Shown here: in pieces, positions 8,845-18,297 of the stretch | Layout: every line of letters begins with the position of its first letter | How positions within the stretch are numbered: the stretch's first letter is position 1 | DNA from: Seleniivibrio sp. | GTDB lineage: Bacteria > Chrysiogenota > Deferribacteres > Deferribacterales > Geovibrionaceae | Direction: 5' to 3' | Length of the DNA stretch: 64,000 nt | Assembly (NCBI RefSeq): GCF_021209385.1 | Contig: NZ_JAJOIL010000037.1 | Coordinates: 62,001-126,000, forward strand | Translations under genes and position numbers: made by a program | The notes under the pieces: generated by a model | What the model saw: only the letters and a program-made list of their open reading frames with translations | Databases searched by the model: none | Told to the model about the DNA's origin: nothing

Positions 8845-10662
8845 ATGTCAGAAAATGAAAACAACAAAAAAGGAATCAACAGACGCCAGTTCATAAAATT
8901 CTCTGCTGCGTCTATGGCTGTTGTTGCAGCCGGTTCAGTGGTTGGCTGCGGAGACGACAGCGACAGTTCAAATGAAACGCCTGCCAGTCCCGAAACACCC
9001 GAAACTTACGTTCCGAAATCAACCGTTCCTTCTGCAAGCGCATGGAAATTCGGTATCATCTCAGACACTCAGTGGACTAAGGATGACGACGGCGAAAACC
9101 CCGCATCCTGTGCCGTTGACATAATCAACGCTCTTAACACAAAATTCGTAGAACACGGCGTTAAATTCGTCATCCACGTCGGCGACCTTACCGACGACGG
9201 CAGAAATACGTTCACTGCGAACAATACAAAAACAAATCTCACATATACTTATTCAGTTGCGGATGCTATGGGCGTCAGAGCAAGGTATGTACAGCAGCTC
9301 TACAACAACGGCATAGGCTTCTTCCCCATGAGAGGAAACCACGACGATTCACAGTCAGCCGCCCTTGAGTTCAACAACTATTTCCCACAGACAACAACAG
9401 GCGTACACAACGTAACATCTGTTCAGACAGCGGCTTATGCGGCACAAAACCCTGACGAAGCTTACCTCCCCACAATAACAAGAACAAATACATCTTCGTT
9501 CGATATGGGTTCATCTTTCTCCAGCCCCTCAACAGCTCTTGACGGTCTTTCATACGCGTTTGACTATGATAACGCTAGATTCGTCATACTTGACATCTTC
9601 ACCTCAACAGACGGTACGTCTTACCCTGTTTCATCACAGCAGTCATGGATAAACTCCGTCCTTTCCAGCAGACAGACAGGAACACACGCCTTTGTTCTTT
9701 CACACAAAGGTCTTATGACGCAGGATCACACTGACGTCATCTTCGGCGCAAGCCCAGCTAACACAACAAGCACTGACGCTGCCGTACAGGATGCTTTCAT
9801 AACAAGTCTTGCCAACAACAAGGTTAAATACTACATCAACGGTCACGACCACATGCACGACAGAAGCCATGTTTACACCACAGATGGTGCTACCGCTAAG
9901 GTGACACAGCTTGTAACGGCTTCCGACAGCTCAAAGTTCTATACCCCCGCAAGCCCTTCAAACGACGTAACATACGGCGGCGGTATCAGACAGAAGATAG
10001 TCAGTCAGGAACTTTACGGAATCGGTTACTACATCGTAACGGTTGACGGTGAACATGTTTCATTTGACTACTACTCAGCACCCAGCTACTCTTCCGACTC
10101 TATATCAACAACACCCACACTGACATTTAAGAAAAAGGAAACTTTCGGTTACAGCCTCAACGGTACCGACTTCCTTATCGCTTACGGTTCCGACTACACC
10201 GATGTCGACATTACCAGCACAGGCGGAACAAGAGCTGTGATTCTTGACGGCAAAAACGCAAACGTAGCTAAAGATATTTCAGGAAGAAGCTTCAGCGTTG
10301 AAGTTAACGCAGGTTTCTATGCGCAGGACGACACGACATCAAGCGATATCCTCAGTCTGAAAGGCATGGACTACACTATGGGAAGCACTGAAACAGACGT
10401 TTTCACACTTTCAATGAGCTATTCTGAAACAGGCATAACCGACGCTGACATAGAAGATCAGGCTTTCGGTCTTGCAAAACTCAATGCAAACGGTGTATGG
10501 GAAAACGCGGTCAACGCAAACACCGACGGAACGCCAGAGTTTGTTAATGGCGCATGGACAGACGGCTATACACTTGGAACATGGGGTGTTGACACCACAT
10601 CCAAAACAGTTTGGGCTGTTATCAACAGCAACGGATATTTCGCAGCAGTAAAAGGTATATAA
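8845..10662 (+). CDS. Tat-exported lipoprotein metallophosphoesterase
   Basis: A 605-residue calcineurin-like phosphoesterase. The N-terminus has a twin-arginine motif (NRRQFIKFSA, residues 13-22) and a lipobox ending VVGC near residue 35, so the protein is probably exported folded and lipid-anchored. The dinuclear metal site is complete: SDTQW, HVGDLTDDG, RGNHDD, LSHKG and NGHDHMHD. The part after about residue 420 is a beta-rich region of unknown role. Nucleotides, phospholipids or sugar phosphates are possible substrates. The start is ATG with GAGGTGA upstream. A clearly similar copy follows at 10726-12423, beyond a terminator, so this is a local duplication. Confidence 0.88.
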   Translation: MSENENNKKGINRRQFIKFSAASMAVVAAGSVVGCGDDSDSSNETPASPETPETYVPKSTVPSASAWKFGIISDTQWTKDDDGENPASCAVDIINALNTKFVEHGVKFVIHVGDLTDDGRNTFTANNTKTNLTYTYSVADAMGVRARYVQQLYNNGIGFFPMRGNHDDSQSAALEFNNYFPQTTTGVHNVTSVQTAAYAAQNPDEAYLPTITRTNTSSFDMGSSFSSPSTALDGLSYAFDYDNARFVILDIFTSTDGTSYPVSSQQSWINSVLSSRQTGTHAFVLSHKGLMTQDHTDVIFGASPANTTSTDAAVQDAFITSLANNKVKYYINGHDHMHDRSHVYTTDGATAKVTQLVTASDSSKFYTPASPSNDVTYGGGIRQKIVSQELYGIGYYIVTVDGEHVSFDYYSAPSYSSDSISTTPTLTFKKKETFGYSLNGTDFLIAYGSDYTDVDITSTGGTRAVILDGKNANVAKDISGRSFSVEVNAGFYAQDDTTSSDILSLKGMDYTMGSTETDVFTLSMSYSETGITDADIEDQAFGLAKLNANGVWENAVNANTDGTPEFVNGAWTDGYTLGTWGVDTTSKTVWAVINSNGYFAAVKGI

Positions 10663-10680
10663 ATACTCCTTAGCCTCAGA

Positions 10681-10711
10681 AAAAAAGGGTGACCTCGGTC
10701 ACCCTTTTTTG
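10681..10711 (+). terminator. Intrinsic terminator between the two phosphoesterase paralogs
   Basis: A perfect 14-bp stem, AAAAAAGGGTGACC / GGTCACCCTTTTTT, with a two-base loop and a terminal T-run. It should end transcription of the first paralog, implying that the second gene is read from its own weak promoter or by read-through. Confidence 0.9.
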
Positions 10712-10725
10712 TGTTATGATAGCCT

Positions 10726-12423
10726 ATGTTAAACAGAAGGCATTTCGTAAAACTATTCATGGCGGCGTTGGCAGCGGCATCTTCCGGATGTTTTCCTCAA
10801 AAGAGAAAACAAACGGTAAAGCCCCTTCCCTCTTCAAAAATACCATCATCATCCTCATGGAAATTCGGAATAATGTCAGACAGTCAGTGGATGGGTGACG
10901 ACAACGGAAAGAACCCTGCCTCCTGCGCTGTCGAGATAATAAACGCTCTCAATGCAGAGTTCATAAGGCATAAGGTCGAGCTGGTTCTACAGGTTGGCGA
11001 CCTCACCGACAGCGGCAGACAACCGTTCGCCGTTTACAATAAAACAACCGGCAAAACCGACGTATATTCAACTGCTGACGCAATGGGTATCAGAGCACGA
11101 TATGCACAGGCACTTTACAATAATAACATAGCTTTCTTTCCCATACGCGGAAACCACGACGATTCACAGATAACCGCTGTCGAATTTATAGAGCATTTCC
11201 CCCAGACGTCAGGCGGCTGGCAGAATGACGAAAAGGCGCAGATAAGCGCATACGGGGCTTTCAATCCGGATGCAGAGAGACTGCCCAACATAAGGCGCAC
11301 CACAGGAGCATTTAAGCTGGGAACAGATTTTTCATTCCCTTCCGACACGCTGAAAGGTCTGTCATACTCATTCGACCATAATAACGTCAGATTCATCACC
11401 GCCGACCAGTATGAAGCACCTGACGGACAGGAACACACTATACGCAGTCAGCAGAAATGGATAATCTCCCGCCTGAAAGAAAGAGACAAAAGCGGACACG
11501 CCATAGTGTTCACCCACAAAGGCTTGCTGACACAGCACAACAGAGGAATACTTTTCGGTGCTGAACCGTCGGCATCCACACCCGGTCAGGACGAATTTAT
11601 AAAAGCCATGACAGAGAACGGGGCAAGATATCTGATATGCGGTCACGACCACATGCATGACAGAAGCCGTGTTTATACGAAAGACGGCAAAACGGCATAT
11701 GTCAGCCAGCTAATTACAGCCTCTAACAGTTCAAAATTCTACTTCCCGCGGAGACCTTCCAACGACGAGGTCTTTTGTGAGGGAAAACGCCAGAAGCTCA
11801 TCAGTCAGGAGCTTTTCGCCATAGGTTATTATATCGTCACGGTTGACGGCGATCACATGACGTTCGACTACTATTCGTCTGTCTGCCGCACGGGGGATAC
11901 AATAGCAGATACCCCATATCTCACTTTCAGCCATAAGGAAACTTTCGGTTACAGCCTGAACGGAAAGGATTTTCTGATAGAGTACGGCAAGCCATATTCC
12001 ACTGTGGACATAACCTCTGAAAACGGAACACGGACAAGAATACTGGGCGGTATAAACACTCGCGACGCAAAAGATTTTGCTGGTCGCAGATTCAGCGTCG
12101 AGATCAATACCGGATTTTACCCGCAGGACAGCGCCACGGCTGGCGATATTCTCTCATTGCGAGGAATGGATTTTTCAACGACAAATACAGATATATATAC
12201 TCTGTCAATGAGTTATAAAACAGGTGAACCTGTTCTGGCAAAGCTCGGCACAGACGGATTCTGGCGAAACGCCGCAGATTTTAACATCGGCGGAGTGAAA
12301 CAGTTTGTAAAAGGCGCATGGAAACCTGAATATTCTCTCGGCACATACGGGATAGACACATCTTCAAAGACCGTCTGGGCGGTCGTCAACACCAACGGCA
12401 TCTTCGCACCCGTAATTTTTTAA
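10726..12423 (+). CDS. Tat-exported lipoprotein metallophosphoesterase (paralog of the upstream gene)
   Basis: A 565-residue homolog of the preceding phosphoesterase across its whole length. It starts MLNRRHFVKLFM, a twin-arginine-like motif, with a lipobox AASSGC near residue 22. The catalytic motifs are kept: SDSQW, QVGDLTDSG, RGNHDD, FTHKG and CGHDHMHD. The N-terminal spacer after the lipobox is much shorter than in the first copy, which explains the length difference. Residues conserved between the copies include the block KETFGYSLNG and the C-terminal KTVWAV. The ribosome-binding site before the ATG is poor, so expression may be lower than that of the upstream copy. The substrate is unknown. 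Confidence 0.87.
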   Translation: MLNRRHFVKLFMAALAAASSGCFPQKRKQTVKPLPSSKIPSSSSWKFGIMSDSQWMGDDNGKNPASCAVEIINALNAEFIRHKVELVLQVGDLTDSGRQPFAVYNKTTGKTDVYSTADAMGIRARYAQALYNNNIAFFPIRGNHDDSQITAVEFIEHFPQTSGGWQNDEKAQISAYGAFNPDAERLPNIRRTTGAFKLGTDFSFPSDTLKGLSYSFDHNNVRFITADQYEAPDGQEHTIRSQQKWIISRLKERDKSGHAIVFTHKGLLTQHNRGILFGAEPSASTPGQDEFIKAMTENGARYLICGHDHMHDRSRVYTKDGKTAYVSQLITASNSSKFYFPRRPSNDEVFCEGKRQKLISQELFAIGYYIVTVDGDHMTFDYYSSVCRTGDTIADTPYLTFSHKETFGYSLNGKDFLIEYGKPYSTVDITSENGTRTRILGGINTRDAKDFAGRRFSVEINTGFYPQDSATAGDILSLRGMDFSTTNTDIYTLSMSYKTGEPVLAKLGTDGFWRNAADFNIGGVKQFVKGAWKPEYSLGTYGIDTSSKTVWAVVNTNGIFAPVIF

Positions 12424-12433
12424 AACTCATCAC

Positions 12434-12478
12434 TTGACACACACCGCTCTTTCAACTAACGTATGAATATATATTCAT
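12434..12478 (+). promoter_or_regulatory. Promoter and ArsR/SmtB-type operator of the metal-efflux pair
   Basis: TTGACA at 12434-12439 and TAACGT at 12457-12462 are 17 bases apart. Directly after the -10 box, ATGAATATATATTCAT at 12463-12478 is a perfect 16-bp palindrome, the form of the imperfect 12-2-12 operators bound by ArsR/SmtB/CadC repressors. A repressor bound there would cover the transcription start. Binding is inferred from family knowledge and position. Confidence 0.75.
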
Positions 12479-12493
12479 TCGTTTGAGGGTAAT

Positions 12494-12853
12494 ATGGAAG
12501 ACAGAATAGTATGCGAAAAGAACTGTAATCATGACGAAAACCTTGTCTGTCTGGCAAAATCGGCAATGCTGCCCGATTCAGACGTTCAGCGTCTCGCCGA
12601 AATGTTCAAAATACTCGGTGACCCCACTCGTATAAAAATCCTCCACTCGCTCACGGGACGCGAGCTTTGCGTCTGCGACCTTGCGGAAACACTCGGCATG
12701 GGTCAGTCTGCTATTTCTCATCAGCTCAGGATGCTGAAAAGCTACCGTCTGGTGAAATACAGAAAAGAAGGAAAAGAAGTTATATATTCTCTGGACGATG
12801 CACACATACTCGGGCTTCTGTGCATGGGTCTGGACCACATAAATCATCAGTAA
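12494..12853 (+). CDS. ArsR/SmtB-family metal-responsive repressor (CadC-like)
   Basis: A 119-residue winged-helix repressor. MFKILGDPTRIKILHSL opens the DNA-binding domain, and the ELCVCDLAETLG motif holds the Cys-x-Cys metal-binding pair of the alpha-3N type seen in CadC and ArsR; the recognition helix is QSAISHQLRMLK. Extra cysteines in the N-terminal arm (Cys-Glu-Lys-Asn-Cys near residues 7-11, and Cys near 19) resemble CadC, whose arm cysteines help bind Cd, Pb or Zn. The neighbour downstream is a CPx-type efflux ATPase, eleven bases away, so this is probably the metal sensor that controls that pump. The start is ATG at 12494 after GAGGG. Confidence 0.9.
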   Translation: MEDRIVCEKNCNHDENLVCLAKSAMLPDSDVQRLAEMFKILGDPTRIKILHSLTGRELCVCDLAETLGMGQSAISHQLRMLKSYRLVKYRKEGKEVIYSLDDAHILGLLCMGLDHINHQ

Positions 12854-12864
12854 GGAGCCTGAAT

Positions 12865-15003
12865 ATGTCAGATAAGGAAAGTTGCGGATGCTGCTGCTGT
12901 CATCCGAACGAACAGGAACACAAAGAGGAAGAGATGCCGGAAGGCGGGGTTCAGTCCGTTTTCCGAATAGAGGGACTGGACTGCGCAGACTGCGCCGCAA
13001 AACTGGAAGCTGCGGTGAAAAAGATGGATAATGTTCTTTTCGCCCGTTTAAGCTTCACATCGGCAACACTCACAGTGCGCCACAATACAACTTCCGCCGC
13101 AATAATGCGTACCGTCAAACAGGCGGGTTATAAAGCGATATCATCCGACGGGAGCGACGACGGACACAGCTCTTCGTGGCTTAAAAACCACAAAACAATA
13201 GGAACAATACTTTCGGGACTGTTCCTGATCCCCGCATTAATCTTTGACAGCACGCCCCTTTTTGTTGCTGCGATGTTCGCAGGCGGCTGGCATGTTGCAC
13301 TTACAGGCATGTACAGCCTTCGCAAAAGGATAATGGACACCAATCTGCTGATGCTCATAGCTGCCATAGGTGCGGGAGCAATAGGTCAGTGGAGCGAAGG
13401 CGCGACAGTCGTATTTCTGTTCTCACTGGGCAACGCCCTCCAGTCATACACAATGGACAGAACAAGGCGTTCCATCCGCTCGCTCATGGAAAAAGCACCC
13501 AACGAAGCTGTGGTTATCCGCGGCGGATATGAAGAAAAACTCCACGTCGACAACATTAACGTCGGCGACGTGATACTCGTAAAACCCGGCGAGAAGATCG
13601 CCATGGACGGCGACGTGGTCAGCGGCTTTTCTGCTGTTAATCAAGCTTCCATAACAGGCGAATCCGTTCCTGCTGAAAAACAGACAGGGGATTCCGTGTA
13701 TGCCGGAACCCTGAACACCACAGGAACACTGAACATAAAAGTCACCCGTCTGGCGGCGGATTCGACCATCAGCCGCATCATGAACATGGTGGAGGAAGCG
13801 CAAGCGCAGAAAGCACCTATGCAGACACTGGTGGACAAATTCGCCGCGTGGTACACACCCGCTGTCATAGTTGCGGCAGTGCTTATAGTGGCGGTTCCGG
13901 TGCTTCTGTTCGGGCAAAGCTTTGACGAATGGTTTTACAGGGCGCTGGTGCTTCTTGTAATCTCCTGTCCGTGTGCGCTTGTGATATCCACACCAGTATC
14001 AATAGTTTCCGCCATCGGCAACGCATCCAAACGCGGCGTACTTATAAAGGGCGGAATATTCCTTGAGCAAATGAGCCGCATAAAAGCGATAGCGTTTGAT
14101 AAAACCGGAACACTTACATCCGGTAAGCCTGTGCTGACTGACATTTACGCGGTGAACGGCAACGAAGCCGAACTTAAAATACTCGCGGCATCGGTGGAAA
14201 GATTCTCCGAACACCCGCTGGCACATTCCATAGCGACATCAGTTGAGCGCGAAGCACTGAAACATGCAGACAATTTCGCCGCACTCCCCGGAATGGGCGC
14301 TAAGGCGGACATAGACGGCAAAACCTTCTATGTGGGCAGTAAAAAACTTTTCAGCGGACTTGCGGAAGCATATAAAGCGGAACAGGAAAAGCTTGAACAG
14401 CAGGGCAAAACAGTTGTTTTCGCAGGAACCGATAAAGAGATACTCGGATATATGGCACTTGCAGACGTTCTGCGGGACGGCGGGAAAGAAGCCGTTCGAG
14501 AGCTTAAAAACGGCGGTATAGAATGTGTCGCCATGCTGACAGGTGACAACAGACGGGCGGCGGGCATGATAGCGGAAAAACTTGAGCTTGACGCTTGCTA
14601 CAGCGAACTTCTCCCCGAAGACAAAACAGCGGCGCTTAAACCCCTTGCGGAAAAATACGGCAAGGTTGCCATGGTGGGCGACGGCGTGAACGACGCTCCG
14701 GCACTTGCAACAGCGGATATAGGGATAGCTATGGGTGCGGCTGGAACCGATGCGGCGCTTGAAACTGCGGACATAACCCTAATGTCAGACGACATAGGCA
14801 AACTGCCCTATCTGATGCGGTTGAGCAGAAAGACAGTCGCAGTCATAAAACAGAATATAACCTTCTCAGTGCTGATAAAGTTCATATTTATAGTCGGTAC
14901 TTTCGCTGGGATAACAAACCTCTGGCTGGCGGTATTCGCCGACACAGGGGCATCTATACTGGTCACTTTGAACGGTATGAGGCTGGTAAGAGAAATAAAG
15001 TAA
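12865..15003 (+). CDS. cadA: Heavy-metal-exporting P1B-type ATPase (Zn/Cd/Pb type, CadA/ZntA)
   Basis: A 712-residue membrane pump. The N-terminus is unusually cysteine-rich (SCGCCCCH, residues 6-13), followed by a heavy-metal-associated domain with GLDCADCA (Cys40 and Cys43). The transmembrane CPC motif is in SCPCALVIS near 366-370, the phosphorylation site DKTGT near 412, then MLTGDN and GDGVNDAPAL. The CPC together with the DCADC variant of the HMA motif points to divalent Zn, Cd, Pb or Co rather than copper. I chose the ATG at 12865 because AAGGAG lies eight bases upstream; a longer frame begins inside the repressor gene and is rejected. A terminator follows. Confidence 0.93.
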   Translation: MSDKESCGCCCCHPNEQEHKEEEMPEGGVQSVFRIEGLDCADCAAKLEAAVKKMDNVLFARLSFTSATLTVRHNTTSAAIMRTVKQAGYKAISSDGSDDGHSSSWLKNHKTIGTILSGLFLIPALIFDSTPLFVAAMFAGGWHVALTGMYSLRKRIMDTNLLMLIAAIGAGAIGQWSEGATVVFLFSLGNALQSYTMDRTRRSIRSLMEKAPNEAVVIRGGYEEKLHVDNINVGDVILVKPGEKIAMDGDVVSGFSAVNQASITGESVPAEKQTGDSVYAGTLNTTGTLNIKVTRLAADSTISRIMNMVEEAQAQKAPMQTLVDKFAAWYTPAVIVAAVLIVAVPVLLFGQSFDEWFYRALVLLVISCPCALVISTPVSIVSAIGNASKRGVLIKGGIFLEQMSRIKAIAFDKTGTLTSGKPVLTDIYAVNGNEAELKILAASVERFSEHPLAHSIATSVEREALKHADNFAALPGMGAKADIDGKTFYVGSKKLFSGLAEAYKAEQEKLEQQGKTVVFAGTDKEILGYMALADVLRDGGKEAVRELKNGGIECVAMLTGDNRRAAGMIAEKLELDACYSELLPEDKTAALKPLAEKYGKVAMVGDGVNDAPALATADIGIAMGAAGTDAALETADITLMSDDIGKLPYLMRLSRKTVAVIKQNITFSVLIKFIFIVGTFAGITNLWLAVFADTGASILVTLNGMRLVREIK

Positions 15004-15009
15004 AACCAG

Positions 15010-15038
15010 AAAAGGCGGTCACCCGACCGCCTTTTTTT
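15010..15038. terminator. Bidirectional terminator between cadA and the SDR gene
   Basis: AAGGCGGTC / GACCGCCTT with a four-base loop, T-run on the plus strand and an A-run on the other side, between two converging genes. It can serve both. Confidence 0.85.
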
Positions 15039-15786
15039 ATAAAACCATACCACCAGAAACCTCTATTCTTACTCCATTTATCCATTTTGATTCCGGAGAC
15101 AACAGAGCAACAACTGCGCCGCCGATATCATCGGGCAGACCGACGCGACCGAGCGCCGTGACAGAAGCCACATGGTCGTTCACCTGTTTATTGTCGCGCA
15201 CAACGCCGCCGCCGAAATCTGTCTCGATTGCTCCTGGGGCAAGCACAACAACGCTGATGCCTCTTGCTCCTAGTTCTTTCGCCATGTAGCGTGTCAATGT
15301 TTCAACACCGCCCTTCATGGTGCCGTATGCGCTGTAACCGGGCATACAGAACCTTGCCAGACCGGACGAAATGTTCATGATGCGTCCGCCGTCTTTTATA
15401 AGAGGCAGAAGTTTCTGCGACAGGAAAAATGGAGCTTTTAAGTGTATATCCACCAGCAGGTCGAACTGTTCCTCTGTGGTCTCCGCAAAGGGGGCATTTA
15501 TGCCTATTCCTGCATTATTCACCAGATTATCGAATGATACGGCATCGAAAACATCAGACAGCACCTTTTTAACCGAATCGGCGAATCCGGCAAACGTTCC
15601 GCTTTTTGAAACGTCGAGCTGGAGCGCCGCCGCCTTTCTGCCGAGTTTGTTCACTTCGGCGACAACCGCCTCTGCTTCGTCTTTTTTGCTGTTATATGTG
15701 AGAATTATGTCGTGACCACGCTCTGCAAGTTTGAGCGCCATGTTTTTTCCAAGTCCGCGGCTTCCGCCAGTTATGAGTGTTATCAT
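15037..15786 (-). CDS. Short-chain dehydrogenase/reductase (SDR) family protein
   Basis: A 249-residue classical SDR oxidoreductase. The NAD(P)-binding TGGSRGLG is near residue 7, NNAGIG near 88, the catalytic Ser in MNISSGLA, and Tyr/Lys in SAYGTMK (YxxxK). The C-terminal WINGVRIEVSGGM is also typical. The substrate is unknown; similar proteins include 3-oxoacyl-ACP reductases and sugar dehydrogenases. The ATG at 15786 is preceded by GAGGTG at six bases and is preferred over an in-frame GTG nine bases earlier. The gene stands alone between two terminators. Confidence 0.87.
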   Translation of the reverse strand: MITLITGGSRGLGKNMALKLAERGHDIILTYNSKKDEAEAVVAEVNKLGRKAAALQLDVSKSGTFAGFADSVKKVLSDVFDAVSFDNLVNNAGIGINAPFAETTEEQFDLLVDIHLKAPFFLSQKLLPLIKDGGRIMNISSGLARFCMPGYSAYGTMKGGVETLTRYMAKELGARGISVVVLAPGAIETDFGGGVVRDNKQVNDHVASVTALGRVGLPDDIGGAVVALLSPESKWINGVRIEVSGGMVL

Positions 15787-15885
15787 TAGAAGCACCTCGC
15801 AATGAATTTTATATATAATAATCCCTGCGACGGCATATTTGAAGGCACATAGATGTTAAATGCTTGCCTGATTCTGCAAATTGAA

Positions 15886-15914
15886 ACAAAAAAGGCGGTC
15901 AGAAGACCGCCTTT
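15886..15914 (-). terminator. Intrinsic terminator after pheT
   Basis: On the minus strand, AAAGGCGGTC / GACCGCCTTT with a four-base loop and a T-rich tail, directly after the pheT stop. It closes the thrS-to-pheT operon. Confidence 0.85.
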
Positions 15915-15917
15915 GAT

Positions 15918-18283
15918 TTATCTCAGCACTGCACCAAATTCTTTGGTCAGATTATCTATCATCTTCTGGAGCTGTGCGTTTGTCTCCTCATCCGTCAGAG
16001 TTCTGTCGGATGCGGTGAAATACACGCGATATGTGCGGCTCTCCCTGCCCTCTTCTATGCCCTTTCCGGCATAAACGTCGAACAGGAAAGCGTCTTCAGC
16101 AAGCTTGCTGGTACCTTTTATACAGTTTATCATGTCAACGGAAGCTGTTGAACGGTCAACCACAACGGAAATATCCTTGTAAACAGACGGAAACTTGCTG
16201 AAATCCGCAAATTTATACTGGAATATCGCGTTTTCAATCATTTCTTCCATATCTATCTCGAACAGCACGACATTCTCGCGAATGTCAGCTTCGTCGGCAA
16301 CTGCGGGGTGAAGTCACCGATGAAACCGATGGATCTGCCGCCAACAACTATTTCTGCCGCTTTGCCTGGGTGAAGGAAGTGTCTGTCACTTCTGACATAT
16401 TCAGCCTTTATCTTGTATGCGTTCAGCACGTTTTCAAGTACACCTTTAAGAGCGAAGAAAGGTTCTATCGCTTTCGGTGCCGCCCAGCTCATCGACCAGA
16501 AATCGCCTGCAACAGCCGCCGCAAACTTCATACGCTGTTCGGGCAGCCTGTCAGTCTTTGTGAATGACGAAGCGAACTCGAAGAAGCGAGCCTGTTTGAA
16601 GCCGTTGTTAAGGTTATATTTTATAGTAGCCAGAAGCCCGGGGAACACAAATGTTCTCATAGTATTCATGTCTTCTGATATGGGGTTCAGAAGTTTCACA
16701 AACTTGGCTTCGTCGTCGAACAGTTTAAGGAAATCGTCCTTCATGAACGAGTAGTTTATCGCCTCGTTGAAACCCATTGTCTTCATCTGATAACCGATGT
16801 CGCGTCTTGCGGTGAGCAGTCTGCTCATGGGTTTTGAATCGGCATCTATGCGTGGGAGCGTTGTGGGGATATTGTCATATCCGTACATTCTCGCAACCTC
16901 TTCCGCGATATCCTGATCGGACACGATATCCACTCTGTATGAAGGTGCTGTAACGGTCACGGAAGTGCCGTTGACAACAGGATTCAGGTGCAGATCGGAC
17001 AGTATTTTAACAATTTGTTCGTCTGATATGGACGTACCCAGATAGCCGTTTATCCATTTGGTATCAACAGTGACCTTTTTCTCTGCTGGTTCGGCATATT
17101 CGCCGAGTTTTCCATTGCAAACCTTACCGCCCGCAACCTCCTGAAGAAGGTACGCGGCGTAGTCAACCATCTTAACCGGGTTCGCAGGGTCTGCGCCCCT
17201 TTCATATCTGTATGCGGCATCGGAAGTCATTCCGAGTTTTCTTGCTGTTTTTCTTGTCTGTTTCGGCTCGAAATATGCACATTCAAGGAACACGTCTTTG
17301 GTGTCGTTGCTGATACCGGAGTGTTCTCCGCCCATTACACCTGCAAGAGCCAATATCTTCTTTTCATCGGTGATAAGGAGCATTTCCTCATTGAAAGTGC
17401 GCTCTTTTTCGTCCAGCAGAAGAAGTTTTTCGCCCGCTTTCGCGTTGCGGATGATTATCTTTCCGTCAATCTCACGCAGGTCGAATGTATGGAGCGGCTG
17501 ACCGTATTCAAACATTACATAGTTTGTAACGTCAACAACGTTGCTGATGGGACGCACGCCCACAGCACGCAGGCGGTTCTGCATCCAAACGGGTGAAGGA
17601 CCAATTTTAACGTCTTTTATCACTCTGCCCATGTATGTTGGGCAAGCCTCTTTATTCTCAATTACAACTCCGCCGTAATTCTCGGCTTTGTCGTCAGTTT
17701 CCGCAAGATTCCAGCTTCTTTCTTTCAGCTTGAGACCGTAAAGCGCCGCTATCTCCCTTGCATAGCCCACCATGCTGAGGCAGTCCGCCCTGTTGGGGGT
17801 AATGCCTATCTCCATAACGGTGTCGGGAAGACCAAGGTAATCGTTGACATCCATTCCCGCCTCAAGGTGGTCAGGAAGTATCATGATGCCGTCATGGTCG
17901 TCGGAAATGCCTATTTCATCTTCCGCGCATATCATACCGGAAGATTCAGTACCGCGTATTTTTGCTTTTTTTATCTTGAATCCGCCCGGCAATTCAGCGC
18001 CTATCTTGGCAAAAACAACCGTCTGTCCGGCTCTTACGTTGGGTGCGCCGCACACCACCTGATATTCTGCGTCGCCTGTTGAAACAACACAGAGGGACAG
18101 TTTGTCCGCATCGGGGTGTTTTTCGCATTTAAGAACTTTTGCCACGACAACGTTTTCAAGTCTGCTTTTGGTTTCAACGGATTCAACTTCAAGTCCCGCC
18201 ATTGTAAGTTTAGCGGCAAGCTCCTGCATGTCGATTCCGGTTGTATCTACAAATTCGTTTATCCAATTGATGCTTATCTTCAT
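15918..18283 (-). CDS. pheT: Phenylalanyl-tRNA synthetase beta subunit, split by a one-base frameshift
   Basis: Beta subunit of the alpha2-beta2 enzyme that charges tRNA-Phe. From ATG 18283 the protein runs MKISINWINEF, an EMAP/OB tRNA-binding domain (about 40-150), the B3/B4 editing region, B5 and the class II-like core, and then derails after GFIGDFTPQ at about 16303, ending at a false stop near 16253. The next frame continues at once with VADEADIRENVVLFEID and an intact FDX-ACB anticodon-binding domain up to 15918. Restoring one C on the plus strand beside 16302 gives a single normal 788-residue protein. pheT is essential and the remainder is well conserved, so a sequencing or assembly error is the likeliest cause. 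The start has GGAGG upstream and lies 14 bases after pheS. Confidence 0.93.
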
Positions 18284-18297
18284 TTTGTGCCTCCGCC

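Noticed and set aside
12667-12864. Extension of cadA upstream to 12667
   Set aside because: This would start inside the repressor gene; the ATG at 12865 has a proper ribosome-binding site.
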